Part shown: piece by piece, positions 19,174-28,408 of the stretch
How positions within the stretch are numbered: the stretch's first letter is position 1
Layout: every line of letters starts with the position of its first letter
Source of the DNA: Bacteroidetes bacterium UBA6161
GTDB taxonomy: Bacteria; Bacteroidota; Bacteroidia; NS11-12g; UBA955
Length of the DNA: 64,000 nucleotides
Assembly: GCA_002422315.1 (NCBI GenBank)
Contig: DIUJ01000068.1
Location: 160,630-224,629, forward strand
Direction of reading: 5' to 3'
Program-made: the position numbers and the translations under genes
The notes under the pieces: model-generated
What the model saw: the letters and a program-made list of their open reading frames with translations, nothing else
Databases searched by the model: none
What the model was told of the DNA's origin: nothing

Positions 19174-19857
19174 ATGATTGAATTTACACCGATTGATTGG
19201 GGATTAACCCCATACGAGCAAGCAAGAAAAAAACAGTTGGTAGAGTTTGAATCGAATATTTCCAAAAAATTGAAGGGAGAAGAAGTAAGCAATATTTTGT
19301 TTATGTGCGAACATAAACCAGTAATTACTTTTGGCAAAAGTGCTAGTTCGAGCAACCTGCTATTTAATAAGACTTGGTTGGTAAAAAAAGGGATAGAAGT
19401 GTATGAAACAGAAAGGGGAGGTGATGTTACTTTTCATGGACCAGGGCAATTGGTAGTTTATCCTCACTTTGATATTGAAATGCTTCAAATAGGTGTTAAA
19501 GAATATGTTTTTAAAATTGAAGAAGTAATCATTCGTACAATAGCTGATTTTGGAATTGAGGCTGGTAGAAGTAAAGGTTTCACAGGCGTTTGGCTAGATT
19601 TAGAAACACCAAAGGAAAGAAAAATTGCAGCAATTGGGATAAAATGTAGTAGGGGAGTTACAATGCACGGGTTGGCTTTAAATATTAGTACAGATCTAAG
19701 TTATTTTAATTATATAGTTCCATGTGGTATTGAAGGTAAGGGGGTTACTTCCATGGAAAAGGAATTGGGAAGAGAAGTGAATATATCAGAAGTAAAAGCT
19801 AAAATTGTGTTTTATTTTTCAGAAATATTTGGGATGAATATAGCGGTATCGAAATAA
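19174..19857 (+). CDS. lipB: Octanoyl-[acyl-carrier-protein]-protein N-octanoyltransferase
   Basis: The protein has 227 residues. The RGGDVTFHGPGQLVVYP block is diagnostic. The catalytic Lys150 (KIAAIG) and Cys184 (IVPCGIEGKG) are 34 residues apart, as in E. coli LipB (K135/C169). The enzyme moves octanoyl from ACP to lipoyl domains for lipoate synthesis. lipA is not in the window. A TTG at 19168 is inside the promoter box, so I choose the ATG at 19174. The last 46 bases overlap the end of the convergent muramidase gene. Confidence 0.95.
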   Translation: MIEFTPIDWGLTPYEQARKKQLVEFESNISKKLKGEEVSNILFMCEHKPVITFGKSASSSNLLFNKTWLVKKGIEVYETERGGDVTFHGPGQLVVYPHFDIEMLQIGVKEYVFKIEEVIIRTIADFGIEAGRSKGFTGVWLDLETPKERKIAAIGIKCSRGVTMHGLALNISTDLSYFNYIVPCGIEGKGVTSMEKELGREVNISEVKAKIVFYFSEIFGMNIAVSK

Positions 19858-20507
19858 GTCATGTATTTTAATCCATTTGTTATGTATTCAGGGTCATAGG
19901 TTTTAGCTTTGCCATTTTTAGGAAATGGTTTGCCTGTGTTGTGAATATGGAAAGCATCTTTAAATTTTGATTGTTTAAGGTAGCTTCCATAAGTAAGCCA
20001 TATCCATTTTGTACCCCAGTAAATACTCTTTTCCCCTCTTATATCTGCTATTTTTATATCTAACAAAAGGCATTTGTATCCCATAAGTTGAAATGGACCC
20101 CAAGAACTCGCAAGGTTTTTTAAAGCATCTTCAGATGCATCTTCTAACATCTTTCGGTTTACATGTTCATAATTCTGAAGTTCCCCTTTTTTAACAAGTT
20201 TTAGTTTTTCGAATACATGTTTTTCAAACCTAGGTTTAATTACTTTTCTACCAGAAGACTCTAGCATACATAGAGCTTTAAGATAAGAAGGACTTATATT
20301 AAATTCTAAAGCAGAAGACTGGATAGCTTCCCCATAATTTATTTCCACATATTTGGGACCACCCGGGTTAAAGTTTTCTAAGGCAAAAAAATATGCTTGG
20401 TTTTTGTATTTGTATACAAAAACAATTGCTGCAAGAATCCCAAGAATTAAAAATAAAACGACAAAGCTCTTTAAGTTGCTTTTTTTATTGTAACGAGGTG
20501 TTTTCAT
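19812..20507 (-). CDS. Membrane-anchored N-acetylmuramidase-like lysozyme-fold protein
   Basis: The protein has 231 residues with one N-terminal helix at about 13-32. The lysozyme-like domain has the catalytic-type Glu in CMLESSGRK, followed by PRFEKHVFEKL, which resembles the N-acetylmuramidase (DUF3380-type) core. SSWGPFQLMG, a common transglycosylase block, comes later. It would cut peptidoglycan glycan strands in the periplasm. Its first 23 bases overlap the cytochrome-monooxygenase gene, so it is the last gene of that operon. Its last 46 bases overlap convergent lipB. Confidence 0.75.
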   Translation of the reverse strand: MKTPRYNKKSNLKSFVVLFLILGILAAIVFVYKYKNQAYFFALENFNPGGPKYVEINYGEAIQSSALEFNISPSYLKALCMLESSGRKVIKPRFEKHVFEKLKLVKKGELQNYEHVNRKMLEDASEDALKNLASSWGPFQLMGYKCLLLDIKIADIRGEKSIYWGTKWIWLTYGSYLKQSKFKDAFHIHNTGKPFPKNGKAKTYDPEYITNGLKYMTYFDTAIFIPNISEK

Positions 20508-21831
20508 CTCCTTCCTGGTAAGGTAAATAGCTGATTATAAATTGAAGCATTTCGTCACTTGTGCGCATACTAGAGCCTCCAAATAGCATTCTTTCTGCAA
20601 TATTTTTTGGGGGTTTATTCGGATTGTTGGGGTTTTGTGTTGTATTGTCATAAATTGCTTCTACAAATATAGTAGAACCTTTGGGGATTTTGAGCATTTT
20701 CTTAAAGGTATAGTAGTATTGCCACCTAAAGTCCCATTTGGGTATATAAACCAGTGGAATTGTATCTCCGTTTGGTTTTACTGCGTAGGCCTTAAAGGAT
20801 TTCCCCAACAAGTGCATGTGAGGGTTAATCGTAAGTATAGAAATGTCTTCAGGAATAAAAGCTTTAGTTGTAAATTTTTGAATTTTACCAGCTTCTACAA
20901 GTAAAAGAGGGTTAATCTTGGATATGCCATTGGTACCCAACATGGTTTCTAAAATTGGTCTTTCTGGTGGTTTTGAACCAAAATAAATTCTTAACTTAGA
21001 ACTATCTATTTGATCCTTTTCAGAGGGGCCGTAATGTATATCTTTTAAAACAAAATAAGCTTTCTTAGATAGTGGATATCCGCCTATTCCTTGAGGATAT
21101 AGAAACCCTCTAACACCAGGAAGATAATTTACCGCAGAATGTATTCTTTTCTCAAATGGATTGATATATAGTCCCATCTCTTCTATATGTTTTTCGAAAT
21201 CAGGACTATGTATGTCCACTATTCTTCGGGTATTAAATATATTGGATGTGTCATCTAGTGGCAAAAGAATTAAATGACCATTTACATGGTGTACTAATTT
21301 GGGTTTACCAGGAATAAATTCAACCATTCTTACAAAACTGTCTTGAGGAATTTCTATTGGTACTTTTATGTAAAAAAAGTTGTCGCCATGGTTTCCCTTT
21401 ATAAAAACAGGTTCAATATCCAATTCTAAATAGTTTTTATTGTTTTTTCGAAGTACAATTGGTTTTATTTTATGTTTAGAAGTGTCGCCAAGTTTTGCAC
21501 CTTGCTTATGCCAAAGCTGGAAAAGTTTTATTTGCTCCTCACTAAGAATATTTTGATTGGCAAATTGGCTATAATTTGGATCTGCAAGCCAAGGAGGCAT
21601 GAATTTTATTTTAGTGACATGTGCAATCATTTTGCTTCTTTTTGCTAAGTCGTTATAGCTTATTAAATTAAAAGGTCCACCTTCATTAGGTTGATGACAA
21701 CCTACACAATGTACATTAACAATTGGTGCAATATGTTCTGCATAGGTTATTTCTTCTGTATTGTAATTGCATGAAATACAGAAAGCGACTAAATAACAAA
21801 AAAGTGATATTTTATTGAATAAGGCAGCCAA
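20485..21831 (-). CDS. c-type cytochrome fused to a copper type II monooxygenase (PHM-like) fold
   Basis: The protein has 448 residues. The N-terminus is a lipoprotein-like signal (CISC, Cys21). A single haem site CVGCH lies at residues 42-46, in a cytochrome c region that ends KIKFMPPWLADP. From about 140 the chain resembles the two-domain fold of peptidylglycine monooxygenase. All expected copper ligands can be matched: His181-His182 and His266 (DIHYG) for one site, His338/His340 (NPHMH) and Met428 (SDEM) for the other. The haem could supply electrons in place of ascorbate. The substrate is unknown. It overlaps the redoxin gene upstream by 20 bases and the muramidase downstream by 23. Confidence 0.8.
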   Translation of the reverse strand: MAALFNKISLFCYLVAFCISCNYNTEEITYAEHIAPIVNVHCVGCHQPNEGGPFNLISYNDLAKRSKMIAHVTKIKFMPPWLADPNYSQFANQNILSEEQIKLFQLWHKQGAKLGDTSKHKIKPIVLRKNNKNYLELDIEPVFIKGNHGDNFFYIKVPIEIPQDSFVRMVEFIPGKPKLVHHVNGHLILLPLDDTSNIFNTRRIVDIHSPDFEKHIEEMGLYINPFEKRIHSAVNYLPGVRGFLYPQGIGGYPLSKKAYFVLKDIHYGPSEKDQIDSSKLRIYFGSKPPERPILETMLGTNGISKINPLLLVEAGKIQKFTTKAFIPEDISILTINPHMHLLGKSFKAYAVKPNGDTIPLVYIPKWDFRWQYYYTFKKMLKIPKGSTIFVEAIYDNTTQNPNNPNKPPKNIAERMLFGGSSMRTSDEMLQFIISYLPYQEGDENTSLQ

Positions 21832-22357
21832 TGGGTTGGGTTTTTTTAATTGTTGGTTTTTTATTCTGCTGCAATAATACTATTGCATTCTTTAAATAAA
21901 AACTATCTGCAAATAAACTTTTAGAACCTAAACTTTTCACTCTGTTATCAAATGCTCCATTGTACATCAGAGTTTTATCTTTGCTAAAAACGAAGGTTTG
22001 AGGGGTTGTAGTGGTACCTATTTTTTTAAGAAATTTGTTTTCAGGGTCGTAGAAGATAGTATAATGGTTGAAGTGGGTTAATTTTTCCTTAAATAAGGCT
22101 GTGTCGGAGCCACTACTTAAAACAAGAATGAATTTAAAATCTGAGTATGTTTTGGAAAGGTATTCCATACTGTTCCCATAAAGCAAACAAACAGGACATT
22201 CAGGGTCGTAAGAAATGATAACTGATTTTTGTGTTAAATCCTTTATATTAACTTTAACTAGCGTGAAATCGTGTTTCTCAAATTGCATCATTTCAAATGT
22301 TGAATTGTTGCATGATAAAAAAATAAGAGGGCTAAATAGTAGTATCCAAAATTTCAT
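21812..22357 (-). CDS. Redoxin / TlpA-like lipoprotein
   Basis: The protein has 181 residues from the ATG at 22357, which gives a good lipoprotein signal (FWILLFSPLIFLSC). An upstream ATG at 22393 would put the signal 12 residues in and lies before the -7 box. The thioredoxin fold carries ISYDPECPVCLLYGNSM, a CxxC redox centre, and TTTPQTFVFSKD with the cis-Pro. It is probably a periplasmic thiol reductase or peroxiredoxin-like protein. It heads the operon with the cytochrome-monooxygenase and overlaps it by 20 bases, so the two are likely to work together. Confidence 0.8.
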   Translation of the reverse strand: MKFWILLFSPLIFLSCNNSTFEMMQFEKHDFTLVKVNIKDLTQKSVIISYDPECPVCLLYGNSMEYLSKTYSDFKFILVLSSGSDTALFKEKLTHFNHYTIFYDPENKFLKKIGTTTTPQTFVFSKDKTLMYNGAFDNRVKSLGSKSLFADSFYLKNAIVLLQQNKKPTIKKTQPIGCLIQ

Positions 22358-22379
22358 ATAAACTGCTTTGTATTTGCTG

Positions 22380-22387
22380 CAAATATA
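22380..22387 (-). promoter_or_regulatory. -7 box (TATATTTG) of the redoxin-monooxygenase-muramidase operon
   Basis: On the minus strand this reads TATATTTG, a full match to TAnnTTTG, 22 bases before the ATG at 22357. It supports that start over the upstream ATG at 22393. Confidence 0.6.
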
Positions 22388-22515
22388 ATTCATAGATAAA
22401 TAATATAGTTCTTTGTATTGTTCAGTAAATCAAATAAATATGTAAATCATATGCTTGAGGTATGTTATATCTTCCGTTTTTATGCAAAAAAAATATTGCA
22501 TATTGCACTCAATTA

Positions 22516-23523
22516 ATGGAAAACAAAGGCCTGATATCGATTATATATCCTTTTTCGAATATGTCATCTCAGATGTCAGATTCGGTTTTTTCTATCGCAA
22601 ACCAAGATTATAAGAATATAGAAGTTTTGTTTTTGCATACTTCTGAATACGATTTCTCTTTGTTGAATAAAATGCTTACAAAATTCCCTCATTTAAATGT
22701 GAGGCAATTAGAATATGAAAAAGGGATAAATCCTTTAAATTTTGGAATACAGCATGCAAAAGGGGAATTTGTAGTGTTCTTAGCTCCTGAGTTTATTTTA
22801 CATCCTTCTCGTTTTAAAGAACAAATAGAAGGACTTGAACTTAACACAAATACTCAAATTATAACTTCTAAAGTAGACTACCAATCAAACCTAGAAGATT
22901 CTTTAAAGTATAAATTGTTTTATGATTGGCAGAATGAAATAATTACATACGAAGAACATCTTCATCATAGATTTATTGAATTGCCATTTTCTTTACGAGC
23001 TAGCCTAATCCGTAAAGATGTATTTGAGGAACATGGTTTTTTTACGAATAATCCAGAAGTTCCAGAAGATTATGATTTGATTTTGAAATGGCTGAACAAT
23101 GGTGTAAAAGTATTAAAATTAGACAAGTACCACACCACTTTATTAGATTCTAAAACAAGAACAAGAAGGAACCATAGAAAGTATTTGCAGCAGAATATAG
23201 ATATGGTAGTTCTTCAGCACATGGCAGAGTGGATTTCTGAAAATATCGATAGAAAAAGAAAACTCGTAGTCTTTGGATCCTCCGTAAGAGAAAGAAATAA
23301 ATATGTTGTTTTGAAACAATTCGGTTTACAATTAGAGGGATTTGTTCAATTGAAACACATTGAAATTATAAACCATCAAAGCTATACTTTGGAAGAAGTA
23401 TTGAAAGATAAAAGATTTTATATTCTAGTATTGAATAACTTAAAGGGAATTAGAAGACAAATGCGTTTTGTTTTAGAAGAAGAGGGCCTGGAAATTTACA
23501 AGGACTTTATTCTAGGTTCTTAG
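22516..23523 (+). CDS. Glycosyltransferase family 2 protein
   Basis: The protein has 335 residues from the ATG at 22516. An ATG at 22462 would add 18 non-homologous residues. The GT-A fold opens GLISIIYPFSNMSSQMSDSVFSIANQDY. A variant DxD region is present (FVVFLAPEFILHPSRF), and PEDYDLILKW is the usual late acidic motif. The C-terminal 80 residues form a small extra domain. It transfers a sugar from a nucleotide donor, probably to a surface glycan. The aspartates at the DxD position are not clear, so activity is less sure. The last 17 bases overlap the convergent gene. Confidence 0.75.
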   Translation: MENKGLISIIYPFSNMSSQMSDSVFSIANQDYKNIEVLFLHTSEYDFSLLNKMLTKFPHLNVRQLEYEKGINPLNFGIQHAKGEFVVFLAPEFILHPSRFKEQIEGLELNTNTQIITSKVDYQSNLEDSLKYKLFYDWQNEIITYEEHLHHRFIELPFSLRASLIRKDVFEEHGFFTNNPEVPEDYDLILKWLNNGVKVLKLDKYHTTLLDSKTRTRRNHRKYLQQNIDMVVLQHMAEWISENIDRKRKLVVFGSSVRERNKYVVLKQFGLQLEGFVQLKHIEIINHQSYTLEEVLKDKRFYILVLNNLKGIRRQMRFVLEEEGLEIYKDFILGS

Positions 23524-24385
23524 CCTTTTTTGTACTAAAAAACCAACTTATTGAAAACATAACACCCTGACGACTAAGAGGTTCTTGACCTTTTATTAAT
23601 GAATGTTGCGCTTGGTTTGGGTCAAATGAATCTGGAAATAATATTTGATCGTTTTTTACATCTTCAATGTTTTCAAAATAAAGTGTCTCTCTCTGGTAAA
23701 CATAAGGAAATTCTTCTTCCAAAGTTTTACCTTGGTTGTGGTAATAGTTGCTGATATATGACCGAACTTTATTTTGATTCATAAATATGCCATTGTATTC
23801 TCCTTTGAAATATAATCTGTCGCTTATTTTTAATTTGAAACCTAGGTTCCACGCAAAACCAGCAGAAAAACTCATTCTATATATCTTTGTATAATCGGAT
23901 TTGATATTTTCCATGATATAAAAATCTTGTTCTTTCATTCTTGTATAGGTAGGTATCGCAAGATTGGTTTGCGCATAAAGACTAAAGTCTTTGAATATAC
24001 TTTGTTTATATCCAATACCAACAACTGATAAAAGCTGAATACTTTGCATAGTAGTGTACTTTTTTTCAGAAGTTGCTAAATCAGCATTGGTAATGGAGGA
24101 GGCACCAATAAGATGATTTAAGCCAAAACTTAAATATATGGGCAAGGAATCAAAATGTTTATTCAAAGTTAGCCCAGATTGACTTCCAGATCCATAAGTA
24201 GAATATATGGCTTCATTTTTTAAAACATTGTTATTGTCTAAAAAGGAGGATTGCCCGACGGGCACTTTATTTGCATTGTAACTTATTCCAGAACCAAATT
24301 GCAATTCCCAATTTTTTTGACCAAACAAGTTATTGGAATGGAACATGCACAAAAGTAAAGCAACGATTAAGAGATTTAATTTCAT
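23507..24385 (-). CDS. Outer-membrane beta-barrel protein
   Basis: The protein has 292 residues with a Sec signal peptide ending NNLFGQ. The mature part alternates polar and aromatic residues in strands (WELQFGSGISYNANK, LSFGLNHLIG, MSFSAGFAWNLGFKLKI), as in 8- to 10-stranded barrels. The C-terminus is MFSISWFFSTKK. No specific function is visible. It is the last gene of a three-gene operon with the MerR regulator and M23 peptidase and overlaps the MerR gene by 4 bases, which suggests an envelope role. Confidence 0.7.
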   Translation of the reverse strand: MKLNLLIVALLLCMFHSNNLFGQKNWELQFGSGISYNANKVPVGQSSFLDNNNVLKNEAIYSTYGSGSQSGLTLNKHFDSLPIYLSFGLNHLIGASSITNADLATSEKKYTTMQSIQLLSVVGIGYKQSIFKDFSLYAQTNLAIPTYTRMKEQDFYIMENIKSDYTKIYRMSFSAGFAWNLGFKLKISDRLYFKGEYNGIFMNQNKVRSYISNYYHNQGKTLEEEFPYVYQRETLYFENIEDVKNDQILFPDSFDPNQAQHSLIKGQEPLSRQGVMFSISWFFSTKKAKNLE

Positions 24386-24720
24386 GAGTCTAATTCTTTT
24401 TTAAATGCCATTAATTCTTTCTTTATATCCTTTAATCGTAAGTAAATTTCCATATTAGAGCTCACTTTTTGTCTTTTTTTGAATAGTATATCTTTTGCAC
24501 CTTCTAAGGTATAGCCTTTTTCTTTTGTTAAGTAATAAACTTCCTTTAACTCTTCTATGTTTTTAGTAGTAAAGAGATTTTCACCCCCTTTACTTTTAAG
24601 CGGTCTTATATGTTGGAATTTTTGTAACCAGAATCTAATAGTAGAAGCAGGGACACCTAATAATTTTTCGACATTTCCAATTTTAAAATATTTAAGTTCT
24701 TTTTCTTGCATTTTAGTCAA
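24382..24720 (-). CDS. MerR-family transcriptional regulator
   Basis: The protein has 112 residues. A winged helix-turn-helix occupies about 8-75 (FKIGNVEKLLGVPASTIRFWLQKF, then a wing and the helix ending KGYTLEGAKDIL). A short coiled coil follows. There is no effector domain or metal-binding cysteine. This short form is common in Bacteroidota. It overlaps the M23 gene by 8 bases and the outer-membrane gene by 4, so all three are translated together. The ATG at 24711 is an alternative start. Confidence 0.85.
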   Translation of the reverse strand: MTKMQEKELKYFKIGNVEKLLGVPASTIRFWLQKFQHIRPLKSKGGENLFTTKNIEELKEVYYLTKEKGYTLEGAKDILFKKRQKVSSNMEIYLRLKDIKKELMAFKKELDS

Positions 24721-25672
24721 ACGATTGGTTTGGTGAGGAAGATAGTTCTAATAGTTTTTTAAATTCTTCATCTGTAATATCATTATGGAAAAAATAAGTT
24801 GGGTTCATGGGTTCATCTTTGAACCGAACTTCGTAGTGCAAGTGCGGAGCCGTTGACTTCCCTGTATTTCCTATTCTACCTATCAACTGACCTCTTACAA
24901 CTTTTTGACCTTTTTTTACATGGAATTTGCTTAAGTGGGCATATAGCGTTACATATCCAAATCCGTGTTTTATTTGTATACTATTGCCATATCCCCATAT
25001 CTCAGATTTTACATCCAATACTACACCATCAGCTGTTGCGTATACTTCTGTACCTTTAGGTGCACTAAAATCTGTTCCCGCATGAAATTTTCGGGTTCTG
25101 TAGAAGGGGTCAATTCTGTAACCGAATCCACTTGCTAATCTATTAAGGTCTTTGTTGAAAACTGGCTGAATGGAAGGAATTGCCGCTAAGTATTTCTTTT
25201 TGTTCTCGGCCAACTTTAAAATGTAATCCATAGATTTTGACTGTTTCCCAACTTGCTTTTCTAAATTAGCAATCCTATTGCTTATTTTTCCTAAGAAATC
25301 TTTGGCAGAAAGCTTACTGTATTGTATTAACTCGGGGTCTTCAAATTCTACTTTTTCTTTGGGAGGTTCTGCTTCGAAAATTGTACGGTAAATATTTTCG
25401 TCTTTGCGACTAATTTTTGTTAATTCAGATTCTATAGATTTTACCTTTTGTTCAATAAGAGAAATATGTTCTTTGAGGTCTTCGTTTTCTTTTAATAACA
25501 ACAGCTCTTTTGGAGAGTTTACAATACCTGTACTGAAAAAAAACAAGGCAAAAGCAAAGACAAGAGAAGTAGCGATTACCCCCAAACTTCGTATGAAATA
25601 ATACTTAAAGTCCTTTTTTACTCTTTGATAGCTTAATGTTTGCGGGTCAAAGAAATATTTTACTTTCCTCAT
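24713..25672 (-). CDS. M23-family peptidoglycan endopeptidase
   Basis: The protein has 319 residues: one N-terminal membrane helix (about 28-50), a coiled coil (about 58-95) and a C-terminal LytM domain (about 180-290). Zinc ligands are visible in FHAGTDFSAP (H...D) and in PHLHYEVRF (HxH). It would cleave cross-link peptides in the periplasm or activate amidases, like NlpD/MepM proteins. It heads a three-gene operon. A TACTTTTG box lies on its strand at 25730-25737. Confidence 0.92.
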   Translation of the reverse strand: MRKVKYFFDPQTLSYQRVKKDFKYYFIRSLGVIATSLVFAFALFFFSTGIVNSPKELLLLKENEDLKEHISLIEQKVKSIESELTKISRKDENIYRTIFEAEPPKEKVEFEDPELIQYSKLSAKDFLGKISNRIANLEKQVGKQSKSMDYILKLAENKKKYLAAIPSIQPVFNKDLNRLASGFGYRIDPFYRTRKFHAGTDFSAPKGTEVYATADGVVLDVKSEIWGYGNSIQIKHGFGYVTLYAHLSKFHVKKGQKVVRGQLIGRIGNTGKSTAPHLHYEVRFKDEPMNPTYFFHNDITDEEFKKLLELSSSPNQSFD

Positions 25673-25693
25673 CTTATCTAAATTTCCTTCTTG

Positions 25694-25701
25694 TATCTTT
25701 G
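25694..25701 (+). promoter_or_regulatory. -7 box (TATCTTTG) of alaS
   Basis: TATCTTTG is a full consensus match on the plus strand, 68 bases before the alaS ATG. Together with the minus-strand box at 25730-25737 it gives two divergent promoters that cross each other. Confidence 0.55.
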
Positions 25702-25729
25702 CGGGCTAATTGGTTGTATATACAATCGC

Positions 25730-25737
25730 CAAAAGTA
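25730..25737 (-). promoter_or_regulatory. -7 box (TACTTTTG) of the M23-MerR-barrel operon
   Basis: On the minus strand this reads TACTTTTG, matching TAnnTTTG. It lies 57 bases upstream of the M23 start and downstream of the alaS box, so the two transcripts would overlap at their 5' ends. Confidence 0.55.
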
Positions 25738-25769
25738 AGCAAAAAACTGAATAACGAAAAACAGGAAAA

Positions 25770-28406
25770 ATGAACAATATAGAAATAAGATCCCAGTTTC
25801 TTAATTTTTTTGAAAGTAAAAAACATCAAATAGTCCCATCGGCTCCTATTGTGGTAAAAAATGATCCTACTTTGATGTTTACCAATGCGGGCATGAATCA
25901 GTTTAAAGATTGGTTTTTAGGAAATCAAGTTCCAACATTCGAAAGAGTAGCCAATACACAAAAATGTCTTAGGGTTTCTGGAAAACACAATGACTTAGAA
26001 GAAGTAGGTGTAGACCATTACCACCATACTATGTTCGAAATGCTAGGGAATTGGAGTTTTGGAAATTATTTTAAACAAGAGGCAATAGATTGGGCATGGG
26101 AACTTCTTACAGAAGTATATAAGTTGGATAAGGATAGAATGTATGTTACTGTTTTTGAAGGGGATAACAGTGAAAACCTTTTGTACGATAAAGAGAGTTT
26201 TGAAATTTGGGCCAAGCATATTCCAGTAGAAAGAATCTTGAATGGAAATAAGAAGGATAATTTTTGGGAAATGGGAGACACCGGTCCTTGTGGTCCTTGT
26301 TCCGAGATACATTTTGACATGCGCTCAGATGAAGAAAGAAAAGAAACAGAGGGTAAATTGTTAGTTAACAAAGACCATCCAGAAGTAATTGAAATTTGGA
26401 ATTTAGTATTCATGGAGTTTAATAGAAAAGCGGATGGTTCACTCGTTGCACTACCCAATAAACATGTAGATACTGGAATGGGATTTGAAAGACTAACAAG
26501 GGTTATTCAAGCTAAGAAATCAAATTATGATACAGATATTTTTATTCCTATAATCCAGCAAATTTCGGAAATAGCCAATTTGACTTATAATGGAACTGCA
26601 GAAAAGAAAGACATAGCCTTTAGAGTCATAGCAGACCACATTAGAACCATTATTTTTGCTATAGCAGATGGTCAGTTACCTTCTAGCAATGGTGCAGGAT
26701 ATGTTATTAGAAGAATATTACGCAGAGCAGTAAGGTATGGATACAGTTTCTTAGGAATAGATAAACCTTTTTTATTTTTATTAGTAAAACCTGTAGCCGA
26801 AAGTTTTAAAAATGTTTTTCAGGAAGCTTCTAAACAGGTAGGATTTATAGAAAAAGTAGTAATGGAGGAAGAGTCTTCTTTTCTTAAAACTTTAGAACGT
26901 GGTCTAGAACTGCTTAAAAATGAAATGTCTAAAAATAAAGAATCTATACTTTCAGGTAAAATTGCTTTTGAATTGTATGATACTTTCGGTTTTCCTGTAG
27001 ATTTAACACGTTTAATTGCTTCTGAAAACAACAAGAGCATTAATGAAAAAGAGTTTGAATCTCTTCTAAATGATCAGAAAAATAGAAGTAGGGCAGATGC
27101 TCAAAAAGAAACCGGCGATTGGTTTTTAATTGGTGAAGAAAAAGAAACAAATTTTGAAGGCTATGATAAAACAATTTTGGATTGTAAAATTGTAAAATAT
27201 AGAGTTCAAAAACAAAAAGGGAAAGAAGTTTTTCAGTTAGTTTTTGATTGTACGCCATTTTACCCAGAAGGTGGCGGGCAAGTGGGTGACTCTGGTTTTA
27301 TCTTAGGCCATGAAAACAATGAAAAAATCCAAGTACTTTATACCTCAAAAGAAAACAATCTAATCCTACATAGTGTAGAAGTATTGCCTAGTAATCTTGA
27401 ACAGGTTTTTAGTGCAAATGTAGATACAAATCAAAGGGAAGAGTCTTCCAAAAACCACAGTGCGACCCATTTGCTTCATGCAGCTTTAAGAAATGTATTA
27501 GGGACCCATGTAGCGCAGAAAGGTAGTTTAGTAAATGCCGAATATTTGCGTTTTGACTTTAGTCATTTTGCTAAACTCACAGATTTGGAAATTACACAAA
27601 TAGAAGCATTGGTTAATTCAAAAATAAATGCTGCAATACCATTAGAAGAGAACCGCAGTATAGAATTTGAAAAAGCTGTAGAAGAAGGTGCAATGGCTTT
27701 ATTTGGTGAGAAATATTCAGACAAAGTTAGGATGATAACTTTTGGCAAGGACTATTCTATAGAACTTTGCGGCGGTACACATGTGAAAAATACTTCTCAA
27801 ATTACAGTATTTAAAATCCTAAACGAAACAGCTGTAGCGGCAGGAGTTAGAAGAATAGAAGCAATTACCTCAAACAAAGTACTAGATTATTTTAAGAGTC
27901 AAGAGGATACATTAAAAGATGTTCTTGAAATATTGCATAATCCCAAAGATGTTGTATTGGCACTTCAAAAAATTAAAGAAGAAAATTTGCAACTAAAAAG
28001 TAAACTAGAAGAATTTGAGACAAAAGAACTTTTAAATATTAAAACAACATTGAAAAGTAAATTTAAATCAAATGAAAAAGGTGTTTACTTAGTAGAGAAG
28101 ATAGAAATACCATCTGTAGAATCCCTTAAGAATTTATGTTTTCAGTTAAAAAATGAAATTTCAGATTCATTTGGTGTTTTAGGTACCTGTATAAATAACA
28201 AGCCAATGCTTGCTGTTTTTGTTTCTGATACAATGCTAGAACATGCCAACGCAAATAAATGGATTAAAGAACTAGCACCTATGATTAAAGGTGGTGGAGG
28301 CGGCCAAGTATTTTATGCAAATGCTGGGGGTACCGATATTCAAGGCTTAGAAAAAGCATTGCAACATGCCGAACAATCTATCCATACAGGTGCAATACCT
28401 AAATAA
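25770..28406 (+). CDS. alaS: Alanyl-tRNA synthetase
   Basis: The protein has 878 residues, full length. The class II catalytic domain (about 1-420) opens EIRSQFLNFFESKKH and has TNAGMNQFKDWFLG and DTGPCGPCSEIHFD. The editing domain has the zinc ligands HSATHLLHAAL and CGGTHVKNT. The C-terminal oligomerisation domain ends with KGGGGGQVFYANAGG. It charges tRNA-Ala and edits Ser and Gly mischarging. It is transcribed alone and followed by a terminator. Confidence 0.98.
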   Translation: MNNIEIRSQFLNFFESKKHQIVPSAPIVVKNDPTLMFTNAGMNQFKDWFLGNQVPTFERVANTQKCLRVSGKHNDLEEVGVDHYHHTMFEMLGNWSFGNYFKQEAIDWAWELLTEVYKLDKDRMYVTVFEGDNSENLLYDKESFEIWAKHIPVERILNGNKKDNFWEMGDTGPCGPCSEIHFDMRSDEERKETEGKLLVNKDHPEVIEIWNLVFMEFNRKADGSLVALPNKHVDTGMGFERLTRVIQAKKSNYDTDIFIPIIQQISEIANLTYNGTAEKKDIAFRVIADHIRTIIFAIADGQLPSSNGAGYVIRRILRRAVRYGYSFLGIDKPFLFLLVKPVAESFKNVFQEASKQVGFIEKVVMEEESSFLKTLERGLELLKNEMSKNKESILSGKIAFELYDTFGFPVDLTRLIASENNKSINEKEFESLLNDQKNRSRADAQKETGDWFLIGEEKETNFEGYDKTILDCKIVKYRVQKQKGKEVFQLVFDCTPFYPEGGGQVGDSGFILGHENNEKIQVLYTSKENNLILHSVEVLPSNLEQVFSANVDTNQREESSKNHSATHLLHAALRNVLGTHVAQKGSLVNAEYLRFDFSHFAKLTDLEITQIEALVNSKINAAIPLEENRSIEFEKAVEEGAMALFGEKYSDKVRMITFGKDYSIELCGGTHVKNTSQITVFKILNETAVAAGVRRIEAITSNKVLDYFKSQEDTLKDVLEILHNPKDVVLALQKIKEENLQLKSKLEEFETKELLNIKTTLKSKFKSNEKGVYLVEKIEIPSVESLKNLCFQLKNEISDSFGVLGTCINNKPMLAVFVSDTMLEHANANKWIKELAPMIKGGGGGQVFYANAGGTDIQGLEKALQHAEQSIHTGAIPK

Positions 28407-28408
28407 AA

